A DNA stretch of 64,000 nucleotides from Pseudobutyrivibrio ruminis AD2017. Lineage in GTDB: Bacteria; Bacillota; Clostridia; Lachnospirales; Lachnospiraceae. The position numbers were made by a program, and so were the translations under genes. The notes beneath the pieces are model-generated. The model ran no database searches. It was not told where the DNA came from and worked only from the letters and a program-made list of their open reading frames with translations. Shown one piece after another: positions 9,681 through 17,930 of the stretch; position 1 is the stretch's first letter, and each line of letters starts with the position of its first letter. Location of the stretch: positions 558,001 to 622,000 of the forward strand of contig NZ_KE384162.1 in the NCBI RefSeq assembly GCF_000424305.1, given 5' to 3'.

Positions 9681-9711
9681 ATAAAAAGACCTTGGAAATC
9701 CTCCAAGGTCT
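9681..9711 (-). terminator. Strong intrinsic terminator between the 57-aa gene and fchA
   Basis: AGACCTTGGA (9687-9696) pairs perfectly with TCCAAGGTCT (9702-9711) around a five-base loop, and T5ATTTT follows on the minus strand. It starts at the stop codon of the 57-aa gene and ends about 20 bases before the fchA start codon. Confidence 0.85.
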
Positions 9712-9884
9712 CAATCACTTATAAAATCAAAAATTGTCATCTGATTAGAATCTGCGACTAAATTCTCGTAGGTCTCCTGCTCTTCAGCAGTCATTTCCCT
9801 TTGGAAAACATATGTCTCTTGTTTTATGACTCCATCTTTATCAAAATACATCTGTCTGTATCTTGTTGTATTATTTTCTAACAT
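9711..9884 (-). CDS. Small protein of unknown function (57 aa)
   Basis: The frame starts at ATG 9884 and ends in TGA at 9711, inside the first stem base of the following terminator. The product is soluble, acidic and rich in aromatic residues (RYRQMYFDKDGV, then an EEQETYENL helix, ending MTIFDFISD). It has its own promoter (9921-9948) and its own terminator, so it forms a separate transcript of about 220 bases. The ribosome site is poor; an overlapping ATG for a four-codon frame (ATGGGCAAAGAATAATG) lies just upstream and could couple translation. Function unknown. Confidence 0.6.
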   Translation of the reverse strand: MLENNTTRYRQMYFDKDGVIKQETYVFQREMTAEEQETYENLVADSNQMTIFDFISD

Positions 9885-9920
9885 TATTCTTTGCCCATCT
9901 ATATAATAAAATCAATCTTA

Positions 9921-9948
9921 ATTCTATCATAATAGGGGAAAATATCAA
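9921..9948 (-). promoter_or_regulatory. Sigma-A-type promoter for the 57-aa gene
   Basis: On the minus strand, TTGATA (9943-9948) is followed by a 16-base spacer and TAGAAT (9921-9926). It lies between the stop of the GGDEF gene and the 57-aa gene, giving a leader of about 30 bases. Confidence 0.55.
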
Positions 9949-11619
9949 TTAATTCTTTCTACGTTCATAGACTGATTGTGAATAAAAATTCTTCTTATCA
10001 ATTAACATATTATCATCAGCTATATTACATAGTTCTTCTGGCATAGAATCAGGGTAATCTCTGATTGCAGCAACACCAATAGCTGCTGAAAATCCGTCGA
10101 TATATTTTCCCTTCCAAGTGGAAGCCAGATGATTAAATTTATCTATTCTTCGTTTGATTTCGGATTCGGAGGCAATAAGCATAACTACAAATTCGTCTCC
10201 ACCAATTCTACTGATTACTGCTGTAGGACTGTCATCGAATGCACTATTCAAACAATATGCACATGCTTTTAATAACTCATCTCCTGCATCATGCCCAAAA
10301 TTATCATTGTAGTATTTCAATCTGTTAACATCTAAATACACAACCGTCGTATCCTTCAGCAGTTCTCTATCATTTAGAAGGGCAAGCTCCTCATAGAAAT
10401 ATCTTCTGTTAGTAAGATGTGTTAATTCGTCTGTATATGCAAATTCCTTTGCTTGAACCAGTTCTTCCTCTTCCTCTACCTTAAGGCCGATTCGTTTATA
10501 AATAAGGCCAACCTGAGTAGCAATATATATCATAAGGCCTATGACAAGAAAAATATTATAGTTACTATCTATGTCATTTATATACATAGCAAGGGAAACC
10601 AAACAAACTAATAGAAATGCAAGATTTCCAATAGCTATTAATCGTCTTTCAGATTTGCGCTTAGCTTCCTTTAAGCTAGTATATGAATAGTAAGCAGTTA
10701 TTCCCAATATTACTAGTGCAATAAGGTGACCTATAACAACAAGCTGGCCCCAATCTATTACTCCAAATAAACAAAGAATAAACAATCCCGCTAAAAGAAC
10801 TGCAATAATGCCATCAACAACATTATCAACAAATGAAACTCTAAAATTAACAGCTCTCACCAGCTCGAAAAATGCAAGTGGCATCATCAAAAAGACGATA
10901 ATCTCTAAGATTGCAAAACCAGTTCCATTTCCAAAAACAATATACAGCAATCTGGTTTGACATATAAGCCAAACACTAGCTGTAATTGCAAAAATACCAG
11001 CATATAATAGAGCTTCAAAAGAAAGCTTTCTCAATATATGAGAACGTTTAGCAATAAAATATGCGGCTATTAACACCTCACAAAAACCATAGAAAAACAG
11101 AATAACTGCAACCACTAATTGCAACCATTGCTTTTTCAAAACATAAATACCATAGCCAGAACGAGTACTTATATATGCACCATATACTTCAGAGCCATAT
11201 AAGGATTTCTGTAGCTTCAAGGTAATATCTATTTTCTTTCCGGAGTATTCCTCTTTCAAAGGCAAATGTATTTCTTTTTTTCCTACATTTGTATATGAAT
11301 TAAATAGTTTATTATTTACTGAGCGATACACCTGATTGCCATCGATTTCTATCGAGTAGTCATCGTAATAGCATTCAAAAATCAAGAACTGATCGCCATA
11401 AACATTTGGCATTGTATTACTGATTACGAACTCAGTATCGTCTTCATATGGAAACTTTATTTCCACATTATCAATAGTCCATCCACTATCATACTCAATA
11501 AAATTCTCGTGGTATTTACTATTTTCCTGATTTGAATAGGCAAATCCCAAAAGCTCAATAAAAAGTATAACTATTACATATACTCCTACTAATACCTTTC
11601 GTAAAAAACCCTTATCCAT
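9949..11619 (-). CDS. Membrane diguanylate cyclase with 7-TM sensor module
   Basis: A 556-aa protein: an N-terminal membrane helix (9-28), an extracytoplasmic beta-rich domain (about 35-155), a block of about seven membrane helices (160-375), then a cytoplasmic GGDEF domain (about 395-550). The order matches 7TMR-DISM sensor proteins. The active-site sequence is an intact IGGDEF after DELTHLTNRRYF, so it should make c-di-GMP. The RxxD product-inhibition site is absent upstream of GGDEF. The extracytoplasmic part probably binds a carbohydrate or other small ligand, as suggested for DISM domains. It follows the PfkB kinase gene by about 20 bases and may share its message. Confidence 0.9.
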   Translation of the reverse strand: MDKGFLRKVLVGVYVIVILFIELLGFAYSNQENSKYHENFIEYDSGWTIDNVEIKFPYEDDTEFVISNTMPNVYGDQFLIFECYYDDYSIEIDGNQVYRSVNNKLFNSYTNVGKKEIHLPLKEEYSGKKIDITLKLQKSLYGSEVYGAYISTRSGYGIYVLKKQWLQLVVAVILFFYGFCEVLIAAYFIAKRSHILRKLSFEALLYAGIFAITASVWLICQTRLLYIVFGNGTGFAILEIIVFLMMPLAFFELVRAVNFRVSFVDNVVDGIIAVLLAGLFILCLFGVIDWGQLVVIGHLIALVILGITAYYSYTSLKEAKRKSERRLIAIGNLAFLLVCLVSLAMYINDIDSNYNIFLVIGLMIYIATQVGLIYKRIGLKVEEEEELVQAKEFAYTDELTHLTNRRYFYEELALLNDRELLKDTTVVYLDVNRLKYYNDNFGHDAGDELLKACAYCLNSAFDDSPTAVISRIGGDEFVVMLIASESEIKRRIDKFNHLASTWKGKYIDGFSAAIGVAAIRDYPDSMPEELCNIADDNMLIDKKNFYSQSVYERRKN

Positions 11620-11640
11620 AGCTCCTACCCCACAATATTG

Positions 11641-12570
11641 CTAGTTTTCAGGTAATTCTAATCCAAATTCACTAGGTAAAAATCTAGGACATACATTGTC
11701 CGAGGTTACTATAACTGAAGCTGCAAGAGTAGAACCAATCTCGCAGGCCTCTGCCATAGTCTTTCCATAAGTAAGACCAATAGTTACACCTGCAAAGAAG
11801 GAATCTCCTGCACCTGTAGTATCCTTAACATCTACCTTTCTTGCAGGTACAAAACCTGTATTACCATCAATATCTGCATAAACTGCACCCTTGCCACCAA
11901 GAGTAACAATCATCTTTTTAATCTGAGCGCCCTGTACCTTTTTAGCAAGGATTTCTTCCATTTCCTCTGGAGTCTTCTCTGAATAATCATCCATGAAAAG
12001 AATACCAGCCTCCTGCTGATTACATACAAAGCATTCTACATTCTTAAGAAAATCTCTACGTTCTACAGCAATGCTCATGTTTGAAACAGCTGCATAAACC
12101 TTTAGATTATACTTTTCCGCATATTTGAACACTCTTTTAATAGTGTCCTTTTCCATATCTATCTCAAGGGCGATACTATCTGCATCCTTAAAGATTTCAT
12201 CACCCTCTTCATCAAGAATATCATTGATTACTGAAAGGTCAGGTCTCTTTGAAATTGAAGCAACAACATCACCATGATTATCAAAAACTGCAAGCCACTT
12301 ACCCATTCCGTCTGGTGTACGACGAACAAATCGTGTATCAACCTTATGGTTATTAAGCTTTTCAAGTACTCCTGTGCCAATACCACTATCATCAACAAGG
12401 CTAACAAATGTAGGTCTAAGCTCAACATTTGCAATATCCTCAACTACATTTCTACTAACTCCACCGTGTACCTCTTCTACTGTACCAACATTTCTACCAG
12501 CTGGAATATAGCTTGATGTAGAATGTCCTTTAATGTCAATAAATACCGCACCTAGTACAACAATTCCCAT
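11641..12570 (-). CDS. PfkB-family carbohydrate/nucleoside kinase
   Basis: A 309-aa kinase of the PfkB (ribokinase) superfamily. It shows the N-terminal GGVSRNVVEDIA region (PfkB signature 1) and the ATP-site/catalytic DTTGAGDSFFAGV (signature 2, catalytic Asp). The substrate is not certain; the arrangement of the N-terminal part is compatible with a pseudouridine- or ribokinase-like enzyme. The start chosen is ATG 12570, with AGAGGA about ten bases upstream; an in-frame TTG eight codons earlier (12594) is possible but overlaps that ribosome site. It is divergent from the CobW GTPase gene. Confidence 0.85.
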   Translation of the reverse strand: MGIVVLGAVFIDIKGHSTSSYIPAGRNVGTVEEVHGGVSRNVVEDIANVELRPTFVSLVDDSGIGTGVLEKLNNHKVDTRFVRRTPDGMGKWLAVFDNHGDVVASISKRPDLSVINDILDEEGDEIFKDADSIALEIDMEKDTIKRVFKYAEKYNLKVYAAVSNMSIAVERRDFLKNVECFVCNQQEAGILFMDDYSEKTPEEMEEILAKKVQGAQIKKMIVTLGGKGAVYADIDGNTGFVPARKVDVKDTTGAGDSFFAGVTIGLTYGKTMAEACEIGSTLAASVIVTSDNVCPRFLPSEFGLELPEN

Positions 12571-12609
12571 AATTAATATTTCCTCTTTCCTCAATTTATA
12601 ATCTATCCG

Positions 12610-12637
12610 ATTATAACACTCGTAGTAATATTAGCAA
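12610..12637 (-). promoter_or_regulatory. Promoter for the PfkB kinase gene
   Basis: On the minus strand TTGCTA (12632-12637), 16 bases, then TATAAT (12610-12615). A perfect -10 box at a good distance from the start codon. It lies back to back with the cobW-like promoter, so one regulator could control both. Confidence 0.6.
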
Positions 12638-12641
12638 AGAT

Positions 12642-12669
12642 TTGTGTAAAAAATATAGTAAAATATGAT
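12642..12669 (+). promoter_or_regulatory. Promoter for the CobW-family gene
   Basis: TTGTGT (12642-12647), 16 bases, TATGAT (12664-12669). The leader to ATG 12700 is about 25 bases and contains the ribosome site GTGAGGT. Confidence 0.55.
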
Positions 12670-12699
12670 AGAATTTGAGTATTCTAGTGAGGTAACAAG

Positions 12700-13632
12700 A
12701 TGATTAAAGTTGATTTGATAACAGGATTTCTAGGAAGTGGCAAAACTACCTTCCTAAAGAAATATGCTAAATATTTTATGGATAAGGGAATGCGAATTGG
12801 CATCCTTGAAAATGACTACGGCGCAGTAAATGTAGATATGCTCCTTCTAAACGAGCTTCGAGGTGATAACTGCGAGCTTGAAATGGTTGCAGGCGGCTGT
12901 GATGCCGATTGTCATAAAAGACGATTCAAGACAAAGCTTATTGCAATGGCCATGAGCGGCTACAGCAGGGTAATAATCGAGCCTTCGGGAATCTTTGATG
13001 TGGATGAATTCTTCGATGTATTACATGAGGAGCCACTTGATAGATTTTACGAAATTGGTAACGTAATTACGATAGTTAACGCAAAGCTTGAGGATGATTT
13101 GTCGTCAGACTCTGATTTCTTTTTAGCCTCCCAAATTGCAAACGCTGGAAAGATTGTCCTTAGCCGCACACAGCTTACCGACAATGCTCAAATTGAAAAG
13201 ACAAAAGCACATTTACAGCGTGCCGCTGAAAAAAGCCAGCTTAAAATTGATATTGATATGCTTTGCTTTACAAAGGATTGGGATTCTTTAACTGAAGAAG
13301 ATTTTGCCACGCTTACAAACGCAAGCTACGCTACCCGCTCCTATGTGAAAAGAAGAACCACCGATGACAGTGGCTACAAAACTGTATACTTCCTTGAGCT
13401 TCCAATGAAAAAGGCTGATATTAAAGCAAAAATTGACACACTTATGTCGGATGACAGCTTTGGAAACATCCATAGAGCCAAAGGCTTCTTTTTGGATGAC
13501 GAAACCTGGTATCAGTTTAATGCTACAAAAGAAGATTTCGAATTAAATACCATGCCTGTAGGCCAGGAGGTATTTATTGTAATTGGAGAAAATCTCAATC
13601 AGGATAAGATAAAAGAATATATGAATGCATAA
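12700..13632 (+). CDS. CobW/COG0523-family GTP-binding protein
   Basis: A 310-aa G3E-family GTPase. Residues 1-190 form the GTPase domain: P-loop GFLGSGKTTF at the start, ENDYGAVNVD (switch), VIIEPSGIFDVDEF (Walker B-like) and a SRTQLTD base-recognition motif. A C-terminal CobW_C-like domain follows (about 215-305). The metal-binding CxCC usual in this family is replaced by GGCDADCH, so metal handling may differ. COG0523 proteins deliver or insert metals (Zn, Co, Fe) into target enzymes; no clear client is adjacent. It has its own promoter and ends at a strong terminator. Confidence 0.9.
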   Translation: MIKVDLITGFLGSGKTTFLKKYAKYFMDKGMRIGILENDYGAVNVDMLLLNELRGDNCELEMVAGGCDADCHKRRFKTKLIAMAMSGYSRVIIEPSGIFDVDEFFDVLHEEPLDRFYEIGNVITIVNAKLEDDLSSDSDFFLASQIANAGKIVLSRTQLTDNAQIEKTKAHLQRAAEKSQLKIDIDMLCFTKDWDSLTEEDFATLTNASYATRSYVKRRTTDDSGYKTVYFLELPMKKADIKAKIDTLMSDDSFGNIHRAKGFFLDDETWYQFNATKEDFELNTMPVGQEVFIVIGENLNQDKIKEYMNA

Positions 13633-13668
13633 AAATAGGGCGTATCAATCACGATACGCCCCCTTTTT
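13632..13668. terminator. Bidirectional intrinsic terminator
   Basis: GGGCGTATC (13638-13646) pairs with GATACGCCC (13653-13661), loop of six; T5 follows on the plus strand and a T-rich run on the minus strand. It lies between the converging cobW-like gene and the aconitase-family gene and overlaps the latter's stop codon. Confidence 0.85.
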
Positions 13669-14908
13669 AGGCTTCCACAATTGTTCCTGCAATGGCAGTT
13701 GCCGCCGCAGTAGCAGGACTGGCAAGATATATCTTAACCTTGCTAGTTCCCATACGTCCCAAGAAATTTCTATTATTGGTAGCTACTACTACCTCATCAT
13801 CGGAAAGGATTCCGCCACCTCTTCCACAGCAAAGACCACATCCTGGTGTTGTTATTATGCAGCCTGCATCAGAAAGTATCTGCAAAGTGCCGTCACTTAA
13901 GGCCTGTCTATAAATCTTTCGGCTGGCAGGAGTAACTATCATCTTTACAAAAGGTGCCACATGCTTTCCCTTTAGAATAGCTGCCGCCGCCTGTAAATCT
14001 TCTAATCTTCCGTTAGTACATGAACCTAAGAAAACCTGGTCAACCTTTGTTCCCTTAGCATCTGCAACTGGATGAATATTATCAACAAGTGATGGACATG
14101 CAAGCACTGGCACAAAATCCTTGGCATCATATTTTAAAACTTTTGAATATACTGCATCATAATCTGCCATAAGTGCTTTGACACTGTCATCAAAAGGAAT
14201 GTTACAGTATTCGCAGGTCTTTTCGTCAGGTGTAAACAAACCACATTTTGCACCAGCCTCAACTGCCATGTTGGACATTGTCATTCTGCTTGCAATGCTC
14301 ATTTCATCTATAGTGCTTCCTGTAAATTCGATGGATTGATATGTTGCCCCGGATGCTGTCAAATCACCTATAATTCTAAGAATCACATCCTTGGACATTA
14401 CGTTTTTAGGAAGCTTACCATTAATCTCTACCTTAATAGATTCTGGAACTCTCACCCACAACTCTCCTGTGCCAAGAATTCCTGCCATTTCCGTATATCC
14501 GATACCTGTAGCAAATGCACCTACGCAGCCGTAAGTAACAGTGTGACTATCAGTTCCAAATGCAATATCACCTGGCTTAACATAGCCTGCCTCAGTCATC
14601 AGCTGGTGACAAATTCCATCTGTTCTGTGGATGTGTTTGATTCCATATTTTTCAGCGAATTCATCTCCAACTCTAAAATGTCTGGTATCATCTACCTGTG
14701 TAGCAGGTAAGAAGTGATCATAGATTAAAACCACACTATCAGGCTTTGCCACCTTAGCAAATCCCATCTCCTGAAACTTTTGTACTGCAAAGGGCACCAT
14801 AATATCATCTATCATGCACCAGTCCACAGGTACAGTTACAATATCACCAGGCTTTACTTCGCCACCAACCTTATTTCCAATTATCTTTTCGACTAATGTA
14901 TGTCCCAT
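13667..14908 (-). CDS. Aconitase/isopropylmalate isomerase family, large subunit (pair B)
   Basis: A 413-aa large subunit of the archaeal-type LeuC/homoaconitase group, a 4Fe-4S hydro-lyase that moves a hydroxyl on a tricarboxylate-like acid. Cluster ligands are visible in FLGSCTNGR and TPGCGLCCG; GTDSHT and the YDH substrate motif are present. The second cluster motif and the N-terminal text (VDWCMIDDIMVPFAV) differ from ordinary LeuC, so the substrate may not be isopropylmalate. It lies 13 bases after the pair B small subunit and is last in a four-gene run. No leuA or leuB is nearby. Confidence 0.85.
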   Translation of the reverse strand: MGHTLVEKIIGNKVGGEVKPGDIVTVPVDWCMIDDIMVPFAVQKFQEMGFAKVAKPDSVVLIYDHFLPATQVDDTRHFRVGDEFAEKYGIKHIHRTDGICHQLMTEAGYVKPGDIAFGTDSHTVTYGCVGAFATGIGYTEMAGILGTGELWVRVPESIKVEINGKLPKNVMSKDVILRIIGDLTASGATYQSIEFTGSTIDEMSIASRMTMSNMAVEAGAKCGLFTPDEKTCEYCNIPFDDSVKALMADYDAVYSKVLKYDAKDFVPVLACPSLVDNIHPVADAKGTKVDQVFLGSCTNGRLEDLQAAAAILKGKHVAPFVKMIVTPASRKIYRQALSDGTLQILSDAGCIITTPGCGLCCGRGGGILSDDEVVVATNNRNFLGRMGTSKVKIYLASPATAAATAIAGTIVEA

Positions 14909-14921
14909 AATATCTCCCGTA

Positions 14922-15407
14922 TTACGCTAAACCATTCTTCTTTCTCATTGCCTTTACAAGGCCGCCTGCTTCAAGTATTTCTAACAGATTATCTGGTAAT
15001 GAAGCTATAGGGTATGATTTTCCATTTACCTTTATTTCCTTACCAGTAAAAACCTCTGCCACATCTCCCTCCGAAACCTCATCATATAAATCAGGCTGTT
15101 CTATAAGAAGAAGGCCATTGTTTATAGCATTTCTAAAAAAAATTCTTGCATAGGATTTTGCAACAATGCAGGATACACCTAGAGCCTTTACCACCTCTGG
15201 AGCCTGTTCTCTTGAGGAGCCACATCCAAAATTATGACCAGCTACTATCATGTCCCCTGGCTGAATTTTGGCAGCAAGCTCTGGACGAAGTGGACTAAAA
15301 GCATAAGGCTTCATCTTTTCCACAGTCTCATACGCTAAATACTCTGTAGGAAGAATAATATCTGTATCTATGTCATCTCCAAGTTTCCAAATCTTTGCTT
15401 TAAACAT
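14922..15407 (-). CDS. Aconitase/isopropylmalate isomerase family, small subunit (pair B)
   Basis: A 161-aa LeuD-like swivelling-domain subunit. The conserved GHNFGCGSSREQAP carries the substrate-binding Ser/Arg. The substrate-specificity loop reads EYLAY, a hydrophobic version of the YLxx loop; in characterised archaeal enzymes hydrophobic loops go with isopropylmalate and an Arg goes with homoaconitate. The start is one base past the stop of the pair A large subunit, so translation is coupled. It should pair with the large subunit at 13667-14908. Confidence 0.85.
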   Translation of the reverse strand: MFKAKIWKLGDDIDTDIILPTEYLAYETVEKMKPYAFSPLRPELAAKIQPGDMIVAGHNFGCGSSREQAPEVVKALGVSCIVAKSYARIFFRNAINNGLLLIEQPDLYDEVSEGDVAEVFTGKEIKVNGKSYPIASLPDNLLEILEAGGLVKAMRKKNGLA

Positions 15408-15408
15408 A

Positions 15409-16650
15409 CTATACCTCCGATGTGATGTAGCCTTTTATAGCAGATGCTGTAACGGTGGCGGCGCTGGCAAGGTAGACGAAGGAATCTTTGTGGCCGGCGC
15501 GGCCCTTGAAGTTGCGAGTGCCGGTGGAAATAAGGGTCTCTCCTTCTCCGATAACACCTTGGCAAGCTCCCCAGCATACTGAGCAATTAGGATTCATTAC
15601 CATTGCACCAGCTTCCATAAATATATCTAAAAGGCCTTCCGTTAGCGCCTGCTTATATACTTCTCTGCTGGCTGGAACCACAAGAAATCTCACCTTATCT
15701 GCAACATGCTTTCCTTTTATAATGGCTGCACCCACACGTAAATCTTCAATACGTCCGTTGTTACAGCTACCAAGAAATGCTTCGTCAATCTTTGTGCCTT
15801 CGCATTCTTTAACAGGCACTACGTTATCTACAAAATGAGGCTTTGCAACAATAGGCTCTATTTCATCTAAATCAATATCGATTACCTGAGCAAAAACAGC
15901 ATCCTCATCTGATTTAAAGATTGCCTTAGGCTCTCTGCCATGGTCCTTTAAATAATCTAAGGCCACATCATCCACTTCCATAAGAGCTGTCTTTGCACCA
16001 GCTTCTACGCACAGATTACAGATAGAAATTCTATCTGCCATAGAAAGGCTAGCCATGCCGTCTCCCACAAATTCCATTGCCTTATAGTTGGCTCCGTTTG
16101 CAGAAATACGACCAATTATTGTAAGAATCAAATCTCTGGCATAAACACCTTTTCTTAGCTTACCATGAAGATTAATTCTGATTGTTTCAGGCACTAGCAA
16201 CCATGATGTTCCTGTAACCATTGCATACAGATAATCCGTACAGCCTACACCTGTTCCAAATGCTCCAAGTGCTCCATAAGCACATGTGTGAGAATCTGCA
16301 CCAAATATAAGCTCTCCTGGACGTACATGCTTTTCCATCATGACCTGATGGCAGACGCCCTCCCCCTCATAAAATGTAATGCCATGCTCTCTTGCAAAAT
16401 CACGCATCTTTTTATGGCTTGCTGCAGTCTTAGGACTATCTGCTGGGATATTATGATCAATAATCCACACCAGCTTATTTACATCTGCAATCTTTGGATT
16501 TTTCAAATTGTTATACATATCTATAGTCAAATGAGTTGTACCATCATTTGACATTAATCTATCTAAGGTAACTGTTTCAATATCTCCAGCTTTACAGCTT
16601 TTTACACCTGCGGCTGCTGCGATAATCTTTTCAGCCATAGTCATTCCCAT
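15409..16650 (-). CDS. Aconitase/isopropylmalate isomerase family, large subunit (pair A)
   Basis: A 413-aa large subunit, the same length as the pair B subunit but clearly diverged. Landmarks: LDRLMSNDGTTH, the IIDHNIPAD substrate motif, FGADSHTCAYGALGAFGTG, cluster Cys in FLGSCNNGR and in NPNCSVCWG. The C-terminal GTRNFKGRAG is typical of clostridial LeuC-like proteins. It is separated from its probable small subunit (16771-17238) by 120 bases containing a long inverted repeat, whereas it touches the pair B small subunit. Confidence 0.87.
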   Translation of the reverse strand: MGMTMAEKIIAAAAGVKSCKAGDIETVTLDRLMSNDGTTHLTIDMYNNLKNPKIADVNKLVWIIDHNIPADSPKTAASHKKMRDFAREHGITFYEGEGVCHQVMMEKHVRPGELIFGADSHTCAYGALGAFGTGVGCTDYLYAMVTGTSWLLVPETIRINLHGKLRKGVYARDLILTIIGRISANGANYKAMEFVGDGMASLSMADRISICNLCVEAGAKTALMEVDDVALDYLKDHGREPKAIFKSDEDAVFAQVIDIDLDEIEPIVAKPHFVDNVVPVKECEGTKIDEAFLGSCNNGRIEDLRVGAAIIKGKHVADKVRFLVVPASREVYKQALTEGLLDIFMEAGAMVMNPNCSVCWGACQGVIGEGETLISTGTRNFKGRAGHKDSFVYLASAATVTASAIKGYITSEV

Positions 16651-16672
16651 AATTCTTTCTCCTTTTAGTCCG

Positions 16673-16755
16673 CATAGTTACGTAAACAAACATTATATTT
16701 CAACGGTCAACTAACATGTTTCCCTTTTGAAATATAATTTTTGTTTACTACTATG
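16673..16755. repeat. Long imperfect inverted repeat between leuD-like and leuC-like genes
   Basis: The left arm 16673-16703 and right arm 16727-16755 are inverted copies of about 30 bases with roughly 27 matches, around a 23-base loop. Both outer ends read CATAGT and both inner ends ATTATATTTCAA when aligned. It fills most of the 120-base gap between the two genes. It could fold in RNA as an attenuator or mRNA-processing hairpin, serve as an operator, or be a miniature inverted-repeat element. No T-run follows, so it is not a standard terminator. Confidence 0.75.
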
Positions 16756-16770
16756 CTCTTCTAAATATTC

Positions 16771-17238
16771 TTACTTGTTTAACGAGGCGATTAAACCGCC
16801 CTGATCCAATATTTCCTGCATTTTGGCTGGGAGCTTGGTGCAGGAATAGGTGGCGCCGCCTGTTGTGATGGTTCCGTTTTCTAAGTCTAGCTCCATCTCG
16901 TCGCCTTCTTTAACTACATCATATAATTCCTTACTAACAATTACTGGCATACCTATGTTAATGGCGTTTCTGTAGAAGATTCTTGCAAAGGATTTTGCAA
17001 CAACTGCCTTTACTCCAAGTGCCTTTAGCACGCTAGGAGCCTGTTCTCTTGATGAACCACAGCCAAAGTTCTCATCTGCCACTACGAAATCCCCTGGCTT
17101 TACTTTGCTTGCAAATTCCCCATTTAGAGATTCAAATGTATGTGTTTTCATTTCATCTATTGTTGGAAATAGTAGATACTGAGAAGCGATGATTTGATCT
17201 GTATCTACGTCTTTATCGAATTTAAATACTTTACCCAT
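16771..17238 (-). CDS. Aconitase/isopropylmalate isomerase family, small subunit (pair A)
   Basis: A 155-aa LeuD-like subunit with NFGCGSSREQAP and the specificity loop QYLLF, again hydrophobic. First gene of the four-gene aconitase-family run; it probably partners the large subunit at 15409-16650. Good ribosome site (AGGAG) before ATG 17238. With two hydrophobic-loop small subunits, one pair is likely to be the leucine-pathway isomerase and the other an enzyme for a related methylated or branched substrate, but the sequence does not decide which. Confidence 0.85.
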   Translation of the reverse strand: MGKVFKFDKDVDTDQIIASQYLLFPTIDEMKTHTFESLNGEFASKVKPGDFVVADENFGCGSSREQAPSVLKALGVKAVVAKSFARIFYRNAINIGMPVIVSKELYDVVKEGDEMELDLENGTITTGGATYSCTKLPAKMQEILDQGGLIASLNK

Positions 17239-17391
17239 AACACGACTCCTTTTATTATTTGTACTATATTCTATCCTATCTCTTTAGCAATTTAAAGAGG
17301 TAAATCGTCTGTTTTATATTTAGAACTTTAAATAATCACAATCATGCTTTATTATAATTAAATACATTTTTAACTTTATAGGAGATATATT

Positions 17392-17910
17392 ATGAATTTA
17401 GTTTTAATCGGAAGAATTTTTTCATTATTGGCTTGCATACTTATGGTTATCATAGGTTACCTTAAGCATAAAAAGACAATCCTTTGGGCTCAGAACCTTC
17501 AGTTTGTTTTATTTTCCATTTCATACGCCTGCTTAGGTGGCATCGCTGCAGTAGTTGGTAATATGGTCAGCCTTCTTAGAAACCTTATCTGCCTCAAGTG
17601 GAATCTTACATTACCACTTCAGATTTTCTTCATCGGCTTCCAGGGTGTATTTACTTTTATCACTACTCAGAATCGCTGGATTGACTGGCTTCCATTTATG
17701 GCTGCAACATTTATTACTTTATCACTTAGTTCTAAAAAGGATATCGTTATTAAGCTTGGTTGCATCGGCAGTATCATCTGCTTTGGAACATACGATTTCT
17801 TCCTTCAGAACTGGATTGTTTTTGGATTTGATTGTTTCTCACTTGTCACAAGTCTTATTGGTATTTACCGAATTAAATCAGATAAAAAAGAAGCAGAAGA
17901 GACCTTTTAA
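17392..17910 (+). CDS. YgjV-family inner-membrane protein
   Basis: A 172-aa very hydrophobic protein with about five or six membrane helices and short charged loops, matching the YgjV family (bacterial inner-membrane protein, function not established). Recognisable text: GYLKHKKTILWAQNLQFVLF near the start and SLVTSLIGIYRI at the end. AGGAGA lies nine bases before the ATG. The stop codon lies within the terminator hairpin shared with the converging alanine racemase gene. Confidence 0.8.
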   Translation: MNLVLIGRIFSLLACILMVIIGYLKHKKTILWAQNLQFVLFSISYACLGGIAAVVGNMVSLLRNLICLKWNLTLPLQIFFIGFQGVFTFITTQNRWIDWLPFMAATFITLSLSSKKDIVIKLGCIGSIICFGTYDFFLQNWIVFGFDCFSLVTSLIGIYRIKSDKKEAEETF

Positions 17911-17930
17911 AGGACTCTCCTGCTTTTCTT
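17889..17930. terminator. Terminator hairpin shared by ygjV-like gene and alr
   Basis: GCAG (17893-17896) pairs with CTGC (17920-17923), continuing inward with AGAG/CTCT, CC/GG and A/T pairs with two mismatches; TTTTCTTTT follows on plus and an A-rich flank gives T on minus. It contains the ygjV stop codon and abuts the alr stop codon. Confidence 0.65.

Noticed and set aside
17239-17391. T-box or leader attenuator for the aconitase-family genes
   Set aside because: The 150 bases upstream show no T-box motif, no terminator and no peptide with a run of Leu codons.
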